This document shows positions 46,142-58,141 of a stretch of DNA of 64,000 nt, piece after piece. Source of the DNA: Taxillus chinensis (taxonomy: Eukaryota > Streptophyta > Magnoliopsida > Santalales > Loranthaceae); NCBI GenBank assembly GCA_023512835.1, contig CM042092.1, forward strand, positions 52,086,400 to 52,150,399, given 5' to 3'. The position numbers and the translations under genes are program-made. The notes under the pieces were generated by a model, which was given only the letters and a program-made list of their open reading frames with translations, was not told the origin of the DNA and searched no databases. Positions within the stretch are counted from its first letter, which is position 1. Every line of letters starts with the position of its first letter.

Positions 46142-46731
46142 GCCTGTTTGGTTGCTGTTTTTGTTTTTTGTTTTCTGCATTTAAATGCAGAAAATACCCA
46201 TATTTTTTGTTTGGAATCTGTTTTCGTTTTTTGTTTTCGAAAACAATTTGTTTTGAGTGCTAAAAAATGAAAACACTAATTTGATGTTTTCTATTTGTTG
46301 TATTCTGTTCTCACCTGTTTTCCGGTAAGCTACCGCCGCTCGCCGCCACCGCCCGCCAGCCCCGTTGCGCGAACGCTATCTCCCCCTGTGCGTGCCACGG
46401 CATAGATCTCCCCCGATGCGATGCTACCTCCCCCGCCGACCTCCCCCGGCGCGAGATCTCCCCCTAGCGCCACCTCCCCCGCGCGACAACCTCCCGTTGC
46501 CAGATCCCCCGCCTGGCGCGACCTGCCCCCCGGGGCGCGACACCCCCCTGTCGCTACACGGCCTCCATGACCTCTCCCATGCCGTTGACAAAAAAAAAAA
46601 ACGAAAACGAAAACAGAGAACGGTGACCAAACGAAATTCATTATTACTTTAACTTTAAAAATAATTTTTAATTATAATTTTTAAAACCGATATTTGAAAA
46701 CATAGAACGAGAACCGTGACCAAAGCGTGCA
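46142..46731. mobile_element. PIF/Harbinger-like MITE with GC-rich core
   Basis: Terminal inverted repeats are GCCTGTTTGGTTGCTGTTTT at the left and, read inward from the right end, GCACGCTTTGGTCACGGTTC. The shared skeleton is TTTGGTNNCNGTT. The target duplication is TAA (46139-46141 and 46732-46734), as in Harbinger elements. A second internal inverted-repeat end lies at 46590-46632. The core 46330-46570 is C/G-rich with repeated CTCCCCC and GGCGCGA units. It has no transposase. Confidence 0.7.
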
Positions 46732-46734
46732 TAA

Positions 46735-48472
46735 AGATTACACTGCAGTCAATAATGTTATAATTAAAATTAAAAAATTAATAAAAATATTACCTAAATA
46801 TAAAAATAAAATAAAAATATATTTACGTTGCTCACGCCGTGCATAATCACGTGATGGCAGCAAAAAGTTTTAAAAAACTTTTTGTGTATATTTTCTTTTT
46901 ACTGTGTTGGCTGGCTGCTCTTCTGCCTCTACATTACGAATGTACGGAATATTTAAAAAAACTAAAACGATATGAAGGCAATCACGTGTTTGTTGTCTCT
47001 TTAAGCCTCGTTTGACAATGTTAAAAATGAGCTGATGATAAGTTATTGAAAATTGTCAAGTGTCAACACATTCACGATCAGAATGTGATACATGTTATAT
47101 GAATGTGATAATCAAATTATTAATATCCGTTGTGGGGTGTGCTTTTGATCAGTCGGGCAGACACGAAAATTTGGGGCGGTTAACGAATGTGATTTTATTT
47201 TTAAAAATAAAATTTAGCTAATAAAGTTTTTTTTTGGCACACCTATTAATACTTTATTCAGTATTCAAATAAAATAATTATTTTTAGAAAATAAGTTTAA
47301 ATTATTTTATATTTTAAGATTTAAATTCAAAAAATTATTCTAATTTAATTTTTTTCCTACTTTATTATTTAAATTTACCATATTCTATTGTGAGATCTGA
47401 TTTTAAAGAGGGCATTATTTTGAAAACACATTTTATCTCCATTAAACATAATTTTTGAATTCAAATAAAGAAATCAAATACCTGTACCAATTGCCAAATA
47501 CTCCTTGGTTTTCAGTTTTGAGTAATAATTTTTGATACAAACTGTTTTGTGATTGTTTTAAAAAGATATGGGCATAAATAAATTTAAAGTTATTTAATTT
47601 TAGAATTTAATTTTTAAAGTAGATAAATCTCATAGTTATTTTTAAAAACTGTTTCTAACTATTTTCTGTTTTTAAATTTAAACTCAATTTTTTCAGGAGA
47701 TTCAAATATTTTTTTATTATTTATATATTTTATTTTATTACTCAAACTATTAAATTTTATTTTTAAAAATTCTTTTTGGACCTAATATTAAAAAATGCAC
47801 AGTTTTTTTAAAAATATTTTTTTCTATATCAAATATAAATTATTTTTAAATTATAATTAATACGACATAATTAAAAAAACAGAATACAAATACTAAGATC
47901 TTTTAAAAAAATACACTCTTTTATGATTTATTTGAATCCCAATAAGAAAATTGGGTTTTAAATTTTGCTATATATATAAATTCTTTTTAAAAAAACATAA
48001 GAAAAGAGAATGAACAATATCTTCTTAAAAATGGATAATTTTTTAAATTGTTTAGCATTAAATAATTATAAATTATTATTTAAAGTTCAAATCAAATTCG
48101 GAGCATTTTTTTATATTTGAACTAGACCCCGATTAAGAATTAAGTCAATCAAACAAATAGAGTTTTGGGTTTGAATCAAGTTCAAGTTTCATTTCAGATA
48201 TTTGGCCCAGCAGAGCCTAACCACGAGTATTGTAATTTGTATACTCAAATTCCTAACCCAAGTTGCCTTCAGTATTTTCAGTCGTGCAGGTTGCACTAAA
48301 TTGTTAATTAAAAAAGAAAAAAGGGCACCAACCGCGATGCAATATTGGTGCATGTCGGCATATAGCAAAGCAAGAGGAATCACCTATTTGTTGGTCCCGT
48401 TCGACATTAAAAATGAGCTCACATGCTATTGAAAACTATATATCATCACATTCACACCTGTGGTCGAAGAAC
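46735..48472. other. AT-rich intergenic with dispersed repeat
   Basis: No gene. The segment 46990-47130 matches the joined flanks of the insertion at 48473-50816. Segments 48240-48330 and 50925-51000 also resemble each other (AACCCAAGTTGCC and GTTGCACTAAATT). Confidence 0.5.
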
Positions 48473-50816
48473 CAGGGGCGGAACCAGCAGGGACGGCCCG
48501 GGGAATTAGGTGCCCTAGGCGGGAGTTGATAAAATGCCCTTATTAAACATACAATTCGAGCTGTACATGACTCACGTAGAATGAGGCTGGAGTCTCGTGC
48601 AACCGTCATTTCATGCAAAAGAAAGATTGCATGACAATAACATGTGAATGTGATATTATCTAATTTTGTTATAATGTATTTTCTCCATGCTTGCAGAAAA
48701 TTCATAAAACCACCAATCAAACATCATAATTTTCCTTAGCATATCAATGGAAGTCGAGTTAAAATATCAAGGAATTAAACAATTTGGGTCAAAATTCAGA
48801 ATATATGTGCGCTTTCATAAGTTATGTACATGTGCATCAATTGCATACCAAAGGATCGGGACACTGGTACTACATAAGCACCAAATGCTCTATCACCAAT
48901 GTCAGAATTGTTGAACTTCATAGCAAATTGAGACTTCACCTTCATCCCTCCACTCTTAATCAAGCGCACCAATCTCAAAACAGTTTCTTTAGGAATCTCA
49001 AGCGATCCCACATTCAACTCAATTGTGTCAAACCCCAAGGACTTGCATTCCTAAAAGATCCCAAAGTAGAACTTACAAAATGGAAGCTCCAAGAAATGAC
49101 TATGGAAACAAATAACGGAAAGGGAATTCTGTCGCACCTTTACATATTGTTCAAATGCAGAAGGACGTTGGCGAAGCAGGTGCTGACATATATATTGTGC
49201 TTATGCGCCATGGCTGTCACTTCCTTGACATAATCCTTTGGCAGCAAACTGTGAGAACCTCCGATAAACTTCAGCCCATCAACAAATTGGCCAATAGACT
49301 AGAATATATCGGGTGAACTGCAAATATAACAACAAAGTTACAACAAGGATTAAGTTAGCAATCGTGAAACTTTTCCAAGCTATCGGGGATAAAGGATTTA
49401 AACGAGTGCTATAATTCTAAATCAATTTTAAAATTATTAATTTTCTCCTTATTGTTTGGTTATTCATTATGAATCAATTTTAGCCTAACACAGGGGGGAG
49501 ATTAGAAGCCTTGAGGAGATGGGGAAAAGGAAGCCGGGCCTCAGATCCTTCATTTAGGTAGTAGTAGCTAGGAAAGCCATTGCCCCTCAATTCCCTTTCC
49601 TCTCATCATCAACAGACAAAATTAATCCAACGTTTTAAGGTCCTACCACCAAAAAATTTCTTCGATTCATTTTTCCTAATAGAAAGGATATTACCCCTTT
49701 TAGGAGGAAACATGCTTTTGGTAAATTCTCAGCAGCGATAGGAAAAACAATAACATCATGAAATTCCCTAAACATCATGGGATTGGGTAGATTTCGGTGA
49801 ACTAAGAAAAGAAAATCTTGCAATTGTTTTTTTCCGTAATTACTCGCAAACCATACCAAACTAAAGGTAGGAAAATCTTGAAGATCCCCTCCTTTTATTC
49901 TCCACAGGAAAAAAACGACTGTAACAATTCTTGGGTTTTTGTAAATCTCGGTTTCCCAGAAAAAGCAGAGAAACAAAGAGGAACAAACAGAACAAGAACA
50001 GTTCGATTTCATAAGAAAAAAAAACCCACATCAAATAAACCCATGAACGGAAAGATTCAAAACAATATGAGAAGGAACAAACAACAAACATATTTGTTCC
50101 AGCAGCAAAACTTGCAAACAAAAAGGGACAAGAGAAGAACCTCTTGTTGCGATCCCGGAGGCTGATATCCTTTTCCTCAATAAGAAGGAAAAACAAGCTC
50201 GATCATGAAAGGGTGAGCCGGTAAGGGCGTTCGGCATCGCCGCGGTCGTCGAGCGGTGAAAGAGAGTCAAGTACGGCCGTGCAGGGCTGCGCGGTGCTGG
50301 CGGCCAGCAGGACTGCGTGTCTGCATCATTCCGTTGCTGCGATGCGGGAGAGTGGAGAGGATCGTGGTGGATGCGTGCAGCGTGCGTCGGCGGGTTACGG
50401 GTAGCGGCTGGTGCGCCAAGGGAATAAATATGTGCCCCCCTTAACTGGACCATGGGCGCCCTAGGCAGCCCCCTACTGGGCCTCCCCCTTGGGCCGGGCT
50501 TAGGAACCAGTCCCTTTGAGGCATAAAAATTCACTCCCACCGAGACATATTAGTAATTTAAAAAATATATTTTAATATACGTATAATTCTAAGTCAGGCA
50601 TATTTATAATTTTAAATATATATTTTAATATACACACGACTTCGAGTTTTCAACTCTCTCACTCCTGTCTCTCAGTGCCGAAGGCCCGAAGCAGTGAGGC
50701 ACCGCGCCAGATGGTGATCCGCCGATCCGATCATTTGACATTCAACTCAAGGTCCGCCCCTAATATTTTCTTATCCGATTTGGCCTCCCCTAGATTGAAA
50801 TCCTTGGTCCGCCCCC
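48473..50816. mobile_element. hAT-like non-autonomous element carrying HSA32 exons
   Basis: It starts CAGGGGCGGAACC and ends GGTCCGCCCCC; these are inverted, CAGGGGCGGA-type hAT ends. The 8-bp flanks CGAAGAAC and CGAAAAAA agree at 6 of 8 positions. The related unoccupied sequence at 46990-47130 reads through the junction, which supports a discrete insertion. Inside are a decayed HSA32 fragment (48849-49317), a GC-rich segment (50200-50500) and AT-rich filler. No transposase is seen. A second end-like GGTCCGCCCCTA at about 50751 suggests nested or repeated termini. Confidence 0.55.
48849..49317 (-). pseudogene. HSA32: Fragment of HSA32-like (phosphosulfolactate synthase-related) gene
   Basis: Two adjacent exons of the heat-stress-associated 32-kDa protein family. 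Exon at 49317-49138: SIGQFVDGLKFIGGSHSLLP and YVKEVTAMAHKHNIYVST, then RQRPSAFEQYVK in a shifted frame, with an in-frame TAG near the start. Intron 49137-49051 has GT-AG borders. Exon at 49050-48849: ECKSLGFDTIELNVGSLEIP, KETVLRLVRLIKSGGMKVKS, FAMKFNNSD and RAFGAYVVP, ending at a GT donor. The first and last exons are absent from the flanks. Nonsense and frameshift mutations make it non-functional. Full-length HSA32 supports acquired thermotolerance in plants. Confidence 0.85.
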
Positions 50817-50824
50817 CGAAAAAA

Positions 50825-51732
50825 ATGTGATGGATGTTAGTATAAATGTGAGAAGCAAATTATTAACGTAGTTTGCTATTTTGAATTTTTGATACGACAA
50901 GACAATGCAACGATGATATAGGCCTATTTCATATCACTCAAAATCCCAACTCAAGTTGGCTATACTATTTTCCGTTGCACTAAATTTTTAATTAATGGGC
51001 AACTATTAGGAGGAAGAATAGGAAAAAAAACTAGGTGTTTGTTTTTCTTCTCTTACCTTTTTCTTGCAAATGCGATAAACGTTGTACCAATGTTATAAGT
51101 ATTTTCAAAGGTTGTTTGAAATACCCAACAAGAAATTTGAGCATGTCAGTGTAGAAATGGCAATGGGACAAAATGGGTTTTTAATTGTCCCGTTTTCATT
51201 TTCGATAGAAAAAATATATCTCGTTTTCGCCTTGTGTCTCGGTGGGTATTAAATTTTTCATCTCATTCTCGCCCCGCTGAGGCAAGGGGTAGGAATCCCC
51301 GCCCCCGCTCTAGTTCTACTCACGGCCTAGCCCCCGAGTGCCCATGCTAGGAATAATTCATGGCAAAAAATTAATTTTGCCAAGAAGGTTTGAATCCAGG
51401 ACCTTTTTCCTTTCAGTGCAACTGCCTAACCATTTATGTTAAGTTTGTTTTGTTTTAGATGCTAATGTAAATAATATATATACTTATAATATAATATAAT
51501 AATAATAATAAAGAGTGCATGATTTATTTTAAAAATAAAAGTAATTATAATATATATATTTATATTATGATAAAAGTAAGTATACTATTACTATTTAAAT
51601 ATAAAATACAAATCAATTAGATTCAAATTTAGTTTTGAATTCATTAATAAGTTGATTTAGGATTAGACGATCAAATCAAATATTATTTGATTGAAAATGT
51701 ATTAATATTTAAACTAATTATTTATATGATTT
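50825..51732. other. Intergenic with low-copy repeat
   Basis: No gene. 51160-51360 is G/C-alternating repeat sequence (AATGGGACAAAATGGG, CCCGCCCCCGCTC), of a kind often seen in plant dispersed repeats. 51480-51730 is AT-rich. Confidence 0.4.
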
Positions 51733-53612
51733 TGTTGGAAATATAGGATTTGATGAAGCTGCCAAAATATAGTCTTAAGTCTGGAGATTCGAAGAACCGA
51801 AGATTGTAGGGTCGAAGAGTTGAAATTCGTAGAAGTGAAATTATCATAGGACGTATTGGCAAGAGACTCGTAGACTCGTAGAGTCTGGAGACTCAAGACG
51901 AAACAGTGATAGCACATTGCGACTCGTAGATCCATGGTCGAAGGTCGCAGAGTCATAGTACGGAAAAGAGAGTGTTACTGTAAGCGTCAATAAGCTCGGA
52001 GACTCGTAGAGTCGAAGAATTTTTAAGAACAGTAACCAAAGCTAAATGACTCGTAGACTAGTAGACTCGTAGCACGCAAAATTGTAGAGTCCCCATAAAT
52101 ACTTAAGTTAATTAACAGAACTTAAATTGCCACTAGACTCGAAGACTCGTAGAGTCGTAAAGTCAAAACCTTCGAACACTGTTAAGAAAACAGGACTCGT
52201 AGACTCATAGATCAAAAGTCGTAGAGTCGAAGCCTTCGAACAGTATAGAGAAAACCGGACTCGTAGACTCGTAAGTTGAAGGTCGAAGAGTCGATGCTAT
52301 AAAGACTGGCAAACAAATAAAACTGTAACTCAAGAGTCGTAGAGTCGTAAACTCGTAGACTTAAGGGACACAATCACTATAGAGAAATTGCCACACTTCT
52401 AGACTCGGAGATCGATGGCAGAGAGTTGTAGCTATACAGAAACTCAGTTTATGAGCCTCTGTGAAAGACTAAGGAAGAAAAGCGAAGTTGAAGACTCGTA
52501 GAGTCGAAGATTTTCAGACCACTTAGTCAAACATAGTAAATTGAGAGACCCGAAAGTCGTAGACCCGCAGAACTAGGGTCGTAGACTCGTAGCTACAATA
52601 ACAGGTAGATTAGATGGACTCGAAGAAGTCACTCTAAGCGTTATTCGAAGAGTCACAGACTCGTAGATTCGTAGACTTTAGTTAACAGAGTGACACAAAA
52701 GGCCAATCCAACCTGACCTCTAGCCTCGAAGACTCGAAGATGTGAGTCGTAGACTCGCAGAAACACCATAAAGCCTGAATCAAAACTTCGTAACCTTCTA
52801 TAGGTGTTAACTGAAATCTTCGAGTCATCGAACCTATGAGGCATCTACCTCCGAGGCAAACTTACAACCCTAAACACAGCCACTTAGCGATATTGTCAGC
52901 TAGGGTTTGTACAGCAAGTCTGCGCCGTCCCGAGCAGTTGAGCGCATTAATGACACATTAATTGCTGCCAACTACCATCCACGGATGAATGGCCAAGATC
53001 GACTACATGCCAAATACATAGTATGGGCATCTGATATGCAAATCAAAGCAGATCAACCCATCCCCCGACATTCCGCATTTTCGGTGGCGGGAAGTCGATC
53101 TGTCGAGATGGACATCATGGCGCACGAGCACTTTAATCTTAAAAAAAGATCTCTCATGCACTTAACGACAAAATTAAGAGTTTAACCTCTCTCTCAAAAG
53201 AAGGAAACACAAAGAACACAAGATATTGGTTCTGACGGACTTAGTGAAAAGAAATAAATCCTTAGCAGAACCAAAAAAAAAAGTGGTGTGTGTTCCAACA
53301 ATAGAGAGAGACTCGGAGAGAACTCGAGGTGTGTTGTGCGCCGGGTGAATCAAGAACAAGTGAGTAATCCATCTGATTATTCAAGAATCTTTTGTTCATT
53401 AAAGATCTAGCACTTCCATTAAGTCTAATCTCTGTGTTATTTTCCATACAGCGATCTATCATAAACCATCACCTTCATAACTGAGATCTATGGAGAAAAG
53501 AACATTTACTTTTTTCTCAGTTTGTCTGATAGTTCATCATCACTCACGTTATCGCTCACAAAACTCCTGTCATGTTCTCCATAAATACTTCCATCATAGT
53601 GATCTGTAGAGG

Positions 53613-55731
53613 TGTAAAGACTCGTATTTGGGTTGTTTTGAGAGATAGTCATTCTATGGGAATGCAACTATCTGGACGGTAGTGTAATCGTCGATGTGAG
53701 CATTTTGACTGTACTTGGGCCCGATTCCGAGTCGGGGCCCCGTTTGACCAGATTGTTGACTTTTTGGGGTTTATTGGTTGACTTTGCGTTTGGACAGTCA
53801 TTTGGGTGTAATAATATCTGAACAGTGTTGTGCTCATCATTTCGAGCGTTTTGACAGTAATTGGGCTCAATTTGGAGTTCGTGACCTCGGGAGGTCAATT
53901 ATTATGTTCGGGTCAATTATTATTGGGAGGCCAATTATTGGCAGCAGTATATATAATTAAGAACTGCCTTATCTCTTTAATTGCCAATTATTGGTGCGTG
54001 CGTGTTTGAGCAAGAGAGAGAGAGAGAGAAGGTAAAGAGCGTGAAGAGCTTTCTTGGCGATTTTGGGGCGATTGGAGCTCGTGGATCGCAAATAATCTTC
54101 CAGGTAGGTGTCCTTAATTGTCTTATCTCGATCCTATCTTTGAATATGTGATCTGTGGTTGTATGAGTGTGTATTTTATGAGGGTTGAGAAGTCAACCAT
54201 GGAGGTCTAGATTTAGATCTAGATGAATATATGATTTGTGTGTATTTCTACTGTTATCGTGCGAATTAGAGGCGTTTAGGACGCGTTTTGAGGTAAATAT
54301 TGCAGTTTATTGCGTAAAACATGTGTTTATGAGTGTCTGGGGGTCACTGGGTTGCTTCCAGACGAAGAACAGGCCAAAAACGACAATGAACAGTACCTTG
54401 GGCGAACTGCAGGGTCGCAGCTTCGTAGTCAGCAGCTGTGGAGTCAGCAGCTTCGTAGTCAGCAACTATGGAGTCAGCGACTATGGAGTCAGCAGCTGTG
54501 GAGTCAGCAGCTTCGTTAGTCCGGATCAGTAGTCCGGAGGAGTTAGTCCGGATCAGTAGTCCGGAGTATAAGTATTATACTTAAGTTACAATGTAAATAA
54601 CGAAATACCCCCCATTTGGATTCAAAGAAAAATACTAGAAAAATTAATTCCCACTCTTTCAAAATGTCAAATTGGGATTTAGTGTAAAATCTCGGAAAAA
54701 CCCAAAAGTTCGTAGTGGTGAATTTTTGAAAAGTGGGGTTAGACATCTCAGAAAAATCCCCAAAAATCAGATTATCTTATTTATGATATGGGAACCCAAT
54801 GCCGGGACTTTTGATTTCAAGAAAATAGCTGCTATGGGTACTTCCTTCATAAATCAAGGATTGAGGTTTTACTTGTGAAGACCGCTACGATTCCAAAGGA
54901 AATGTTGATAATGACATGCCATACTAATGTTAGTATGTTGGTGTGAGGTATTGGGGCATGGACTCCGTGACTTATTTGGGTTCTCACTGTGATGCATCGA
55001 TGGTGCTATGTGGTTGACGTGGCAGGCATATGCACCGATGGCAGGCCTGTGTGGCGACTGTGGCCGGGCATATTGCGCTGTGGACAGGCTAAGGCTTGAG
55101 TTGAGCCGTTGAGCTCGTGGAGCTAGGGCTAAGTGCCCTGAGCTGGGATCCCATGGAGGATCGTGGACAAGTTGTCCTGTGTGAGCAGGCTGAGTCCTGA
55201 TGTTTGTTTGCAGGCTGAGTCCTGATGATTGTGCACACTACACAGTGCATGAGTACACAGAGCATGTAGTATAGACTTGTATGTCTGCATGATGTGGAGT
55301 GTTGGGGTCACCTACTGAGCTTGTCGCTCACCCCTACTTGTTGTTTACCTTTTTCAGGTGTGACTCGAGACTAGTAGAGGACTTTCTTCTAGGAGGACGT
55401 GCCCACTACTCTGATGTATGATACAGTACTGTATTCTGTATTGTGTATTGGATTATGTTTGTATCCCGGACATGGGTCCGTGGACAGTTATATTTGCATA
55501 CTGATTGTGATGTGATGTCTGTATGACTGTTTGACTTATTGTATGCATGATGATGTATGGGAAAGTACGGGATTACCCTTGATGTATGATCGTACAGGGT
55601 TGCATATTTGAGACAAAGACCCGCGGTGTAGTCTCTATTGGTGCTAGTCTCCAACCCCTTGACCTTTCGGGTGCGGGCAAGGGGAAGTCATGTTCCTAGT
55701 TCCGGGTTCCCTGGAATTTGGGGGCGTGACA
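53613..55731 (+). mobile_element. Solo LTR S (2119 bp) with TSD AGAGG
   Basis: It starts TGTAAAGACTCG and ends TTTGGGGGCGTGACA. It is flanked by AGAGG at 53608-53612 and 55732-55736. The host LTR continues across the junction exactly as in L2. It contains a TATA box (TATATATAA, 53948-53956) and a GA run about 60 bp downstream (54013-54030). There is no internal region, so it is a solo LTR. The TG..CA ends and GGGGCGTGACA terminus suggest a Ty3/gypsy family; the family is not certain. Confidence 0.93.
54416..54562 (+). repeat. Short tandem repeats within solo LTR S
   Basis: About eight copies of a 15-bp unit like GCAGCTGTGGAGTCA alternate with GCAGCTTCGTAGTCA. They are followed by two copies of a unit with TTAGTCCGGATCAGTAGTCC. 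Confidence 0.85.
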
Positions 55732-55823
55732 AGAGGAATCCAAAACCAGCTAACAGTCTAGCTTCCGCAAATGAAGAAAGTCTATTCACCCCCCCCCTCT
55801 AGACTCACTTTGGGACTTACAAT

Positions 55824-55835
55824 TGGTATCAGAGC
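55824..55835 (+). other. Primer-binding site, element C
   Basis: TGGTATCAGAGC, a perfect tRNA-iMet complement, lies 2 bp after L3. Confidence 0.92.
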
Positions 55836-55872
55836 AAGTTCTACAACTCTGTAGAGATCCCTATTGGCCGAC

Positions 55873-58079
55873 ATGGATTCCAGCAGTGCAGCTCCAGCTC
55901 CCGAGCAAACTCCAGTTCCTATTGAGGAACTTGAAGCCAGTTGTGTTCCAGAGGAAGGAGCGACTGGAGACCAGGAGCAGGAAGAACCGAGTACCAGCAG
56001 CAATAAGAAAGAACAAGAAGACTTCTATGATGTTTTGCCTGGCTCATCCTCCCAAGTACCTATGTGCAAACCCGTGCGCTTTTCCAAATGGAAAGCAAGA
56101 ATGAGAGCACACCTAGACATGCTCGACACCTATCTCTGGGAAATGATAAAGAACGGACCTTTCACACCAAAGAGTATGCAGAGAGGTCGGCTAATGACGA
56201 AAGACCCAGACAGTTGGTTTAAGGTGGAGCAGAGGAAAGTAAAGCTCGGCTTCAAGGCAAAAGCCATACTTTTCTCTGCACTCGATGATGACATGTTCAC
56301 GGATGTGCAGGATCTTGAGACTGCTAAAGAGGTATGGGACAAGCTCTGTCTCATCTACGAAGGAGATGAGCAAATACAGGACAACAAGATCTCCATGCTC
56401 AAACAAGAGTATGAAGCCTTCAGATGTGAACCGAAAGAGTCATTGGACAGTATCTACAAACGGTTCACCGGTCTGATTCAACGGATGAAGACTTACAATG
56501 TTGAGATCTCTCAAAAGGACAAAAATGACAAATTTCGAGATCTCTACCCTTGAGATCGCCGATAAAGACATCGGCCATCCGTCAGCTGAAGGAATGGAAG
56601 ACTTATGCCTTGGAAGCATTATACGGGGACCTCAAGACGTTTGAAATGCAAAAAGAAGAACTTGAGGCATTTGAGAATCCTTCCAAGAAAAAGGAGAAGT
56701 CTGTTGCCTTTAAGGCTGCTGCTGAGCCACGGGAATCGTCTTCAGAAGAGGAAGAAGATGAAGCTGATGAACTTGGCTCAGATAGTGCCTCAGATCAAGA
56801 AGTGGCATGTCTGATCAAGAAACTGCTAAAGAGAAGGGGGAACTACATATGGAAAGCAAGGTAGTCTTCCTCATCTTTCTCTAAGGGAAAAGAGAAAGAC
56901 AAGTTGCAATGTTATCACCGCAACAAGCCCGGCCATTTCGGCTGCGATCGTTATAAGTCAAGAGGGAGAAAAAGGAGGCAATGAAAGCAGAAGAAGAAGA
57001 CCAAAGGCTCCTCAAGTAGAAAGGATGACAAGAGGAAGAAGGCTCTTGTCACTAACAAGTTTAATAGTGAAACCGAGGTGGAAGAAGAATCATCTGATGA
57101 GGAGAAGAAGGAAAAAGGTCTCATCTGTTTCATGGCTGACCATTCACCTCCCCTCAAGGTAAGAACTTATGAATAGCTCTACATTGAATATGAAGATACC
57201 TATAGAGCTCTTAAAGAAATGGAGGAACAATTTCTTCCTATGAAAGCTGACAAAGAAAGATACTATTCTAAACTGGAACGACTTTCATGTGAATATAGAG
57301 ATTCTATAGATGATTATGAAAGAACAGAGAGAAGATTAAGGGCTTAAGTGAGTGAGATGAGAAGCACACACGATGATATTTTGGACAAAGCTGGTCAACT
57401 AAAAATAGCTAATAAAGACATCGATAGGCTTGAAAAGGAACTAGTCAAAACCAAAGCGGAACCGGAAAAGGAAAGACAAATCCGTCAAAAGTGGCAAGAC
57501 TCTGCTGAGATTGCAGCCCACTTTAGGACTACTCCAGATGTTAAAAGTTTAGCCTTAGGTCTAGGTTTCTCTGAAGACCAAATAGCCAAGGCCCAGACTT
57601 ACCCTATTCAGACCAAGTGTCTTGCTGGCTTTATTCCTGCTGGTAGTGTGCTCGTTGAGTGTGGAAAGGAGGTACCAATGGCTGTTGCTAGTTCACCCAA
57701 ACAAGTAACACCCGAACTCAAAGACTTGGGTACTATTGCATCTCAGGACAGTGATGCAGTAGTTGCTAAGAAAGAACTGAAAGCTGAACCTTCAGTTAAA
57801 CTGTTCTCTACATCCCAATACAAGGGTAAGGGTGTAGTTATCTCAGAGACAAAACCAAGTAGACACACAACAAAATTTGAGACTGGTTCATCCAGCAAGG
57901 CTGCTGCCTTTCAGCCTAAGTTTGTCTCTGAAGAAAGAGTTAAGAACGGTCTAGGATATGTGAGAAAACCTAGGAAACCTCTTAACACTCCAGCAAAACC
58001 CTTGAGGCAGAATGTTCAACCTCAACATGTAACGTGCCCCATCTGGTGTGAAGTTGGACACCTCTCCTATCGCTGAGAT
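55873..58079 (+). pseudogene. SIRE-like Gag of element C
   Basis: The ATG at 55873 (MDSSSAAPAPEQTPVP) opens 227 codons with SKWKARMRAHLDMLDTYLWE and KEVWDKLCLIYEGDEQIQDN, to a stop at 56551-56553. The Gag continues in another frame (56550-56864, acidic EEEEDEADE). A knuckle follows at about 56909-56955 (CYHRNKPGHFGCDRYK), then LICFMADHS (about 57119-57145). A long coiled coil runs from 57180 to 57620 (IANKDIDRLEKELVKTKAEP). A second Cys/His stretch CPIWCEVGHLSYR ends at 58073. Several frame breaks. The coiled-coil extension is characteristic of SIRE Gag. Confidence 0.85.
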
Positions 58080-58141
58080 TCTACCCTGAGTATCTTATGA
58101 AGGAGATTGCCACGAAATCAGGGTAAACCTTAAACAACTTA

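Larger units (their letters stand above)
51733..55821 (+). repeat. LTR L3 (5' LTR of element C), split by solo LTR S
   Basis: It starts TGTTGGAAATATAGG and ends TTTGGGACTTACA. Without the insertion it is about 1965 bp. It is collinear with L2 read on the opposite strand. The array of GACTCGTAGAGTCG-type units occupies 51780-52760; the R/U5-like part follows to 53612 and resumes at 55732. Confidence 0.92.

Noticed and set aside
46330..46641. Gly/Arg-rich minus-strand frame of 103 codons
   Set aside because: Produced by the GC-rich core repeats of the MITE; similar frames are open on both strands.
50031..50540. 169-codon minus-strand frame
   Set aside because: GC-rich sequence inside the hAT-like element; Pro/Arg/Ser-rich translation with no recognised domain and an open frame expected from composition.
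52000..52760. Regularly repeated short motif resembling a CRISPR array
   Set aside because: Units vary in length and spacing, there are no unique spacers, and the context is a plant LTR.
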